A stretch of 7,597 nucleotides of DNA, taken from positions 1-7,597 of the forward strand of contig JAGGXT010000016.1 in assembly GCA_021162905.1 (NCBI GenBank), written 5' to 3'. Shown piece by piece: positions 5,170 to 7,597 of this stretch. The notes beneath the pieces were generated by a model that saw only the letters and a list, made by a program, of their open reading frames with translations, was not told where the DNA came from and did not search any database. The stretch's first letter is position 1. Each line of letters begins with the position of its first letter. The DNA is from Candidatus Odinarchaeota archaeon. GTDB taxonomy: Archaea > Asgardarchaeota > JAGGXT01. The position numbers and the translations under genes were made by a program.

Positions 5170-5281
5170 TCAAGTTACCATATAAGTAGGAAGAAGAATA
5201 AGTTGTATTCATGAATAAAATAATGCAGGTAATGTAAATTTTTCATATAGACCCGCCTAATAAAGGTAGCTAACTAAATTA
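5170..5281 (+). pseudogene. Degenerate copy of the metallopeptidase gene 3' end
   Basis: This segment aligns with 4121-4228 almost without gaps at its start, including AAGTTGTATT and TTTCATATAGA as identical blocks, about 80% identity in the core. In the parental frame it reads VVFMNK, matching VVFIDK, and then loses frame: the copy is two bases shorter between GTT and TAG and meets an early TAA. CATTCC and a few more bases around 5150 hint that the homology may reach further left with deletions. It is a non-coding remnant, either of a displaced original gene end or of a decayed paralogue. It ends where the neighbouring minus-strand gene ends. Confidence 0.65.
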
Positions 5282-5908
5282 TTAACTCTGACTAATGTCA
5301 TAAGGCTTTAAAAATTTCTCTTTCTCGTGAAATTTGACTAATAGTGACAACTTTTCTTTCTCAATAGGATGAAAATTACCCGAGCTTGCTAAAATCTCCT
5401 TAAAAACGATAGCATTGCTGGACGTATCATCATATATTTTCTTAATCAGACTTAAAAAATATGTTTTACATCGTGCATCGTTAATTATTAATTTCCTAGC
5501 TATCTTAGCTCCCGCCAATGTTATGTAATAAGCATTTTCTCTTTCGCCTACCCAAATTGTATTTCGCTTTAAATCATCATACTTGGTTTTAAAAAGATAA
5601 ACAGACCCCTCATAAAGCCATTCAATTACCTTCCAAAATAGTTCGGAGGACACCATACTACTCCCATATGGTACCTTTATTTCCTTTGGAACAGTCAAAG
5701 GCTTCTCTAAAGTTCCCATAAAGAACAGTAATAACAGAACCTTCCAATGATTAAAATCAAATTTTATCCTCTGGAAAATAAGGTTTTGTTCAAGATATTC
5801 TATAGCATCTACAAAGCCACCTCGCCAAAGACAATGAAATATTTTCGCATAAGACAAGTCTTCTCTTCTATTCAAAACATCCACCTTCCTTGAGGCCGCT
5901 GAGAGCAT
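5282..5908 (-). CDS. Unrecognised 208-aa protein, possible winged-helix fold
   Basis: I do not recognise the family. There is no signal peptide; the only very hydrophobic stretch (HWKVLLLLFFMGTL, 54-67) is short and looks like a buried helix more than a membrane span. The part from about 50 to 142 could be a winged helix: helix 54-67, helix SSELFWKVIEWLYEG (87-101), a strand-turn-strand with TIWVGERENAYYIT (117-130), and then the LAGAKIARKLI helix (131-141), which resembles the 'lT..G..ia..l' end of many archaeal winged helices. That is inference from pattern only. The start is ATG 5908, without Shine-Dalgarno, but TATAATTTA (minus strand, 5932-5940) is placed 23 bases upstream, right for a leaderless message. 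It is divergent from the small winged-helix regulator at 6075, with GTATAC palindromes in the shared promoter region. Confidence 0.7.
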   Translation of the reverse strand: MLSAASRKVDVLNRREDLSYAKIFHCLWRGGFVDAIEYLEQNLIFQRIKFDFNHWKVLLLLFFMGTLEKPLTVPKEIKVPYGSSMVSSELFWKVIEWLYEGSVYLFKTKYDDLKRNTIWVGERENAYYITLAGAKIARKLIINDARCKTYFLSLIKKIYDDTSSNAIVFKEILASSGNFHPIEKEKLSLLVKFHEKEKFLKPYDISQS

Positions 5909-5931
5909 TTTAGATTTATCATTTCACTCAA

Positions 5932-5940
5932 TAAATTATA
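5932..5940 (-). promoter_or_regulatory. TATA box of the 208-aa protein gene
   Basis: TATAATTTA on the minus strand, at -32 to -24 relative to the ATG. This spacing predicts transcription starting at the start codon, in line with the lack of a ribosome binding site. Confidence 0.6.
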
Positions 5941-5951
5941 GCCAATGCAGG

Positions 5952-6068
5952 AGTATACTGAACTATATATCTATTATTTTCCAAAAAGTATAAAATATTT
6001 ACTGTATAATAGTATACGATAAAAGATAACGCAATACTCTAATAAGACTACTATGTATCAGTATACGA
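5952..6068. promoter_or_regulatory. Three GTATAC palindromes in the divergent promoter region
   Basis: AGTATACT at 5952-5959 is a perfect 8-bp palindrome. AGTATACGAT occurs at 6011-6020 and again at 6060-6069. Site 1 lies just upstream of the minus-strand TATA box, where TFB would bind. Site 2 is near the predicted plus-strand transcription start, and site 3 ends 9 bases before the regulator's ATG. This placement suits a repressor acting on both genes, most simply the winged-helix protein encoded at 6075. Confidence 0.5.
5990..5998 (+). promoter_or_regulatory. TATA box of the winged-helix regulator gene
   Basis: TATAAAATA predicts transcription start near 6019 and a leader of about 55 bases with two GTATAC sites at or after the start. 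A second candidate, TGTATAATA at 6003-6011, would start near 6033. Confidence 0.4.
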
Positions 6069-6074
6069 TGACTT

Positions 6075-6368
6075 ATGCAACGACAAAAAAGCAATCTCAT
6101 TAAAGCTCTAGAGAGAACAGATGCCATAGATATATTGATATACGTCCTTGAACACGAACCGATCACAAGAAGCACACTCTTCAAAGAGGGATACAACAGA
6201 AACACTGTAAGACTTAGAATAAATGAGTTGACAAGCGCTGGTCTCCTTCGTGAGGAGCCATCCGACTCATTCCCGTATGAAATTAAAATATATCTAACAG
6301 AGAAGGGACGGAAAGTAGCAGAAGTTCTGAAAAAGCTAAAGATTTTAGAAAATAAGAATAAAAGTTAA
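6075..6368 (+). CDS. Small winged-helix transcriptional regulator
   Basis: 97 aa. Residues 14-26 (TDAIDILIYVLEH) form helix 1, ITRSTLFKEG (30-39) helix 2, and NRNTVRLRINELTSAGLLRE (41-60) the recognition helix. A wing follows with SFPYEIKIYLTEKG (65-79), then a final helix VAEVLKKLKIL. This is the layout of archaeal MarR/ArsR-like or virus- and plasmid-type regulators with a single DNA-binding domain. No ligand or metal site is visible (no Cys, few His). The ATG at 6075 is secure because an in-frame TGA stands at 6069-6071; the ribosome site is weak (GATGA 6067-6071). It is transcribed away from the 208-aa protein and probably controls that gene and itself through the GTATAC sites. Confidence 0.8.
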   Translation: MQRQKSNLIKALERTDAIDILIYVLEHEPITRSTLFKEGYNRNTVRLRINELTSAGLLREEPSDSFPYEIKIYLTEKGRKVAEVLKKLKILENKNKS

Positions 6369-6535
6369 TGAGTTAATTAACATTTGTATGCTTCATTTTA
6401 AAATTTCTTTATAATCTCTCTAGCAGCTTGGAATGCAATTAGATGTCATTTACCTAATTTTCGAAAGGTTCCAGAGCTGAAGGCTTTCACATTATTATAG
6501 AAAATCTAGCACTTTACATCCGAATACAGCACGAT

Positions 6536-6772
6536 TTAAATTCTTCCAAGAATGTCAAAAACAGCTTCTACTTTCTCTTCATGAAGTCTTGCAATATAAT
6601 AGAGAATTTTCTGTTTCAAATCCTTCATATCTTTGCTCTCACTAAGTAGCCTCAAAGACAATAATAATCCGAGCTCAATCCCAAACTCAAAAGGATCTTG
6701 TACATCTTTTAGCCTTGCACACACCCTTCTAAGAATTGGTTCATTAGTGGTATTTTTCTTGATTATAGTCAT
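6536..6772 (-). CDS. Unrecognised small helical protein, 78 aa
   Basis: I do not recognise a family. The protein is predicted almost wholly helical: PILRRVCARLKDV, DPFEFGIELGLLLSLRLLSES, DMKDLKQKILYYIARLHEEKVEAVFDIL. The central stretch is amphipathic more than membrane-like. Size and composition suit a small partner or regulator protein. The start is ATG 6772 and not the in-frame GTG at 6781: AGGTGG (minus strand, 6778-6783) has ideal 5-base spacing to the ATG and the GTG lies inside it. The neighbours are the winged-helix gene (convergent, 167 bases away with no clear content) and the propeller gene upstream on the same strand, 177 bases off. Confidence 0.65.
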   Translation of the reverse strand: MTIIKKNTTNEPILRRVCARLKDVQDPFEFGIELGLLLSLRLLSESKDMKDLKQKILYYIARLHEEKVEAVFDILGRI

Positions 6773-6777
6773 AGAGA

Positions 6778-6783
6778 CCACCT
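6778..6783 (-). promoter_or_regulatory. Ribosome binding site of the 78-aa protein
   Basis: AGGTGG, 5 bases before ATG 6772. It overlaps the in-frame GTG codon at 6781 and so rules that codon out as the start. Confidence 0.7.
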
Positions 6784-6810
6784 ACTTCTATAACATTTAC
6801 TTTAAAGAAC

Positions 6811-6820
6811 GTATAATATA
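6811..6820 (-). promoter_or_regulatory. Candidate TATA box of the 78-aa protein gene
   Basis: TATATTATAC on the minus strand. Transcription would start near 6789, leaving a leader of about 17 bases that includes the ribosome binding site. Such AT-rich matches are common here. Confidence 0.4.
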
Positions 6821-6949
6821 CTATTTATTACATAAACCTGAGCAATAAACAAAATTTCCTCAGCTTAAATTAAAAGCCATATGGAAAATCATCAAAATCT
6901 CATCCACATCTAAAGTCTACAGTGAGAAAATATAGAAATAACAAGCTAT

Positions 6950-7597
6950 CTATACTACAAATATAAACCAATCGCCGTGCGAATCACACGCTAAAAACCT
7001 CTTCTCATCAAGCCACTTTAATTGGTATATGTAATACGGATACCGCCACTCCTTCACAACTTCAAAATTCTCGGTATCGATAACTCTGACACACTTGTCT
7101 TCGAAGGATACCACCGCATAACGTCCAGACGGCGAGAAGTCATAGCGGATACCTTTGCAAAACCTCGGCTTCCCATCAATTTTACAACGCAAGCAAATAC
7201 GCTTAACCACATCACCCTTCAAATCAATGCACAGCAATTCGTCCCAACTAGTATTTATGAGAGTAATATACCTGCCACTTGGATCCCATTTAAGATCCAA
7301 AAACTCATCTTCATTAGCATACGGCTGGTTAATTAACCACTTCTTGCTGTACGGCCTCGCCACTATTAGAAAACCCATAAGGTCCATCGCGGCTATTAAC
7401 TTTCCATCCGGAGACCATGCAACCTCCACAATCGGCTCATTGGATACATACCACCACCGCATACAGCCTCTCTCAACATTGAACAGGACTATGCGCCCAT
7501 CTCTAACTCCGAAAGCAACATATTTCCCATCATGCCTCCACGCTACCTTGCTCGATACGTCGTAAAATTTGAACTCATTCAGCAACTCAGGTTCGCC
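6950..7597 (-). CDS. WD40-like beta-propeller protein, N-terminus outside the window
   Basis: 215 codons are visible plus the TAG stop; the frame stays open to the window edge, so the 5' end lies beyond 7597. The internal TTG at 7585 is unlikely to be the true start. Repeated propeller strands are clear: VAWRHDGKYVAFGVRDGRI, VAWSPDGKLIAAMDLMG, LKWDPSGRYITLINT, YDFSPSGRYAVVSFEDKCVRVID, LKWLDEKRFLACDSHGD. Each has the W.PDGK.ia pattern before the next strand, giving about five blades in the visible part. Such proteins are binding platforms; in archaea they are often fused to kinase, protease or ATPase domains, so a catalytic domain could lie upstream. Cys residues cluster around DLKGDVVKRICLRCKIDGKPRFCKG. 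Base composition is clearly more GC-rich than in the rest of the window, with different codon choice, suggesting another origin or stronger selection. Confidence 0.8.
   Translation of the reverse strand, partial: GEPELLNEFKFYDVSSKVAWRHDGKYVAFGVRDGRIVLFNVERGCMRWWYVSNEPIVEVAWSPDGKLIAAMDLMGFLIVARPYSKKWLINQPYANEDEFLDLKWDPSGRYITLINTSWDELLCIDLKGDVVKRICLRCKIDGKPRFCKGIRYDFSPSGRYAVVSFEDKCVRVIDTENFEVVKEWRYPYYIYQLKWLDEKRFLACDSHGDWFIFVV

Noticed and set aside
6369..6535. Minus-strand end AFQAAREIIKKF-stop near 6400, which reads like a protein C-terminus.
   Set aside because: Only about 15 codons before an in-frame stop; too little to call a pseudogene.
6850..6900. Minus strand TGATGAT with CTGA about 25 bases later, like a C/D guide RNA.
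   Set aside because: Too short, no C'/D' pair, no closing stem.
1..7597. tRNA, rRNA or insertion-sequence genes.
   Set aside because: No TTCGA-type T-loop context with a matching stem, no rRNA-like stretch and no transposase motif was found on either strand.

Overview
The window looks like chromosomal DNA from a thermophilic archaeon, most likely of the Thermoproteota/TACK group. The evidence is an archaeal-type asparagine synthetase related to asparaginyl-tRNA synthetase, a VapBC pair of archaeal style, TATA boxes instead of bacterial -35/-10 promoters, GGTGA/GAGGTGA-type ribosome binding sites, probable leaderless genes and frequent TTG/GTG starts. The DNA is AT-rich, except for the last gene, which is visibly richer in G+C. 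Genus or phylum cannot be fixed from the sequence alone.

Left part (1-3111): three well-formed genes. They are an AsnA-like asparagine synthetase (+), a Nudix hydrolase with a W-E-F-P-K-G Ap4A-hydrolase-like signature (+), and a nine-repeat TPR protein (-) that converges on the Nudix gene with only 10 bases between them.

Middle part (3112-5281): a 536-base stretch without a clear large gene. It contains a possible leaderless 38-codon ORF, a TATA box followed by three CCCTCCTAGTAGG-like units about 35 and 30 bases apart, and two overlapping, competing stem-loops. It leads into a gene for an uncharacterised HExxH zinc-metallopeptidase-like protein. A VapB (ribbon-helix-helix) / VapC (PIN ribonuclease) toxin-antitoxin pair follows. 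The last ~105 bases of the metallopeptidase locus (the end of its coding sequence and the bases just after it) recur as a degenerate direct repeat on the far side of vapBC. The vapBC pair is therefore bracketed by two diverged copies of a gene 3' end, which suggests an ancient insertion or a decayed duplication.

Right part (5282-7597): a divergent pair sharing a 166-base promoter region, with an unrecognised 208-aa protein (-) and a small winged-helix regulator (+). The region carries three GTATAC palindromes that are good operator candidates. After it come an unrecognised 78-aa helical protein (-) and the 3' part of a WD40-like beta-propeller gene (-) that runs off the window.

Taken together, housekeeping or nucleotide-metabolism genes on the left give way to accessory material: a toxin-antitoxin pair, a pseudogene remnant, small regulators and orphan proteins. 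The most unusual points are the flanking repeats around vapBC and the structured, repeat-bearing DNA upstream of the metallopeptidase gene.
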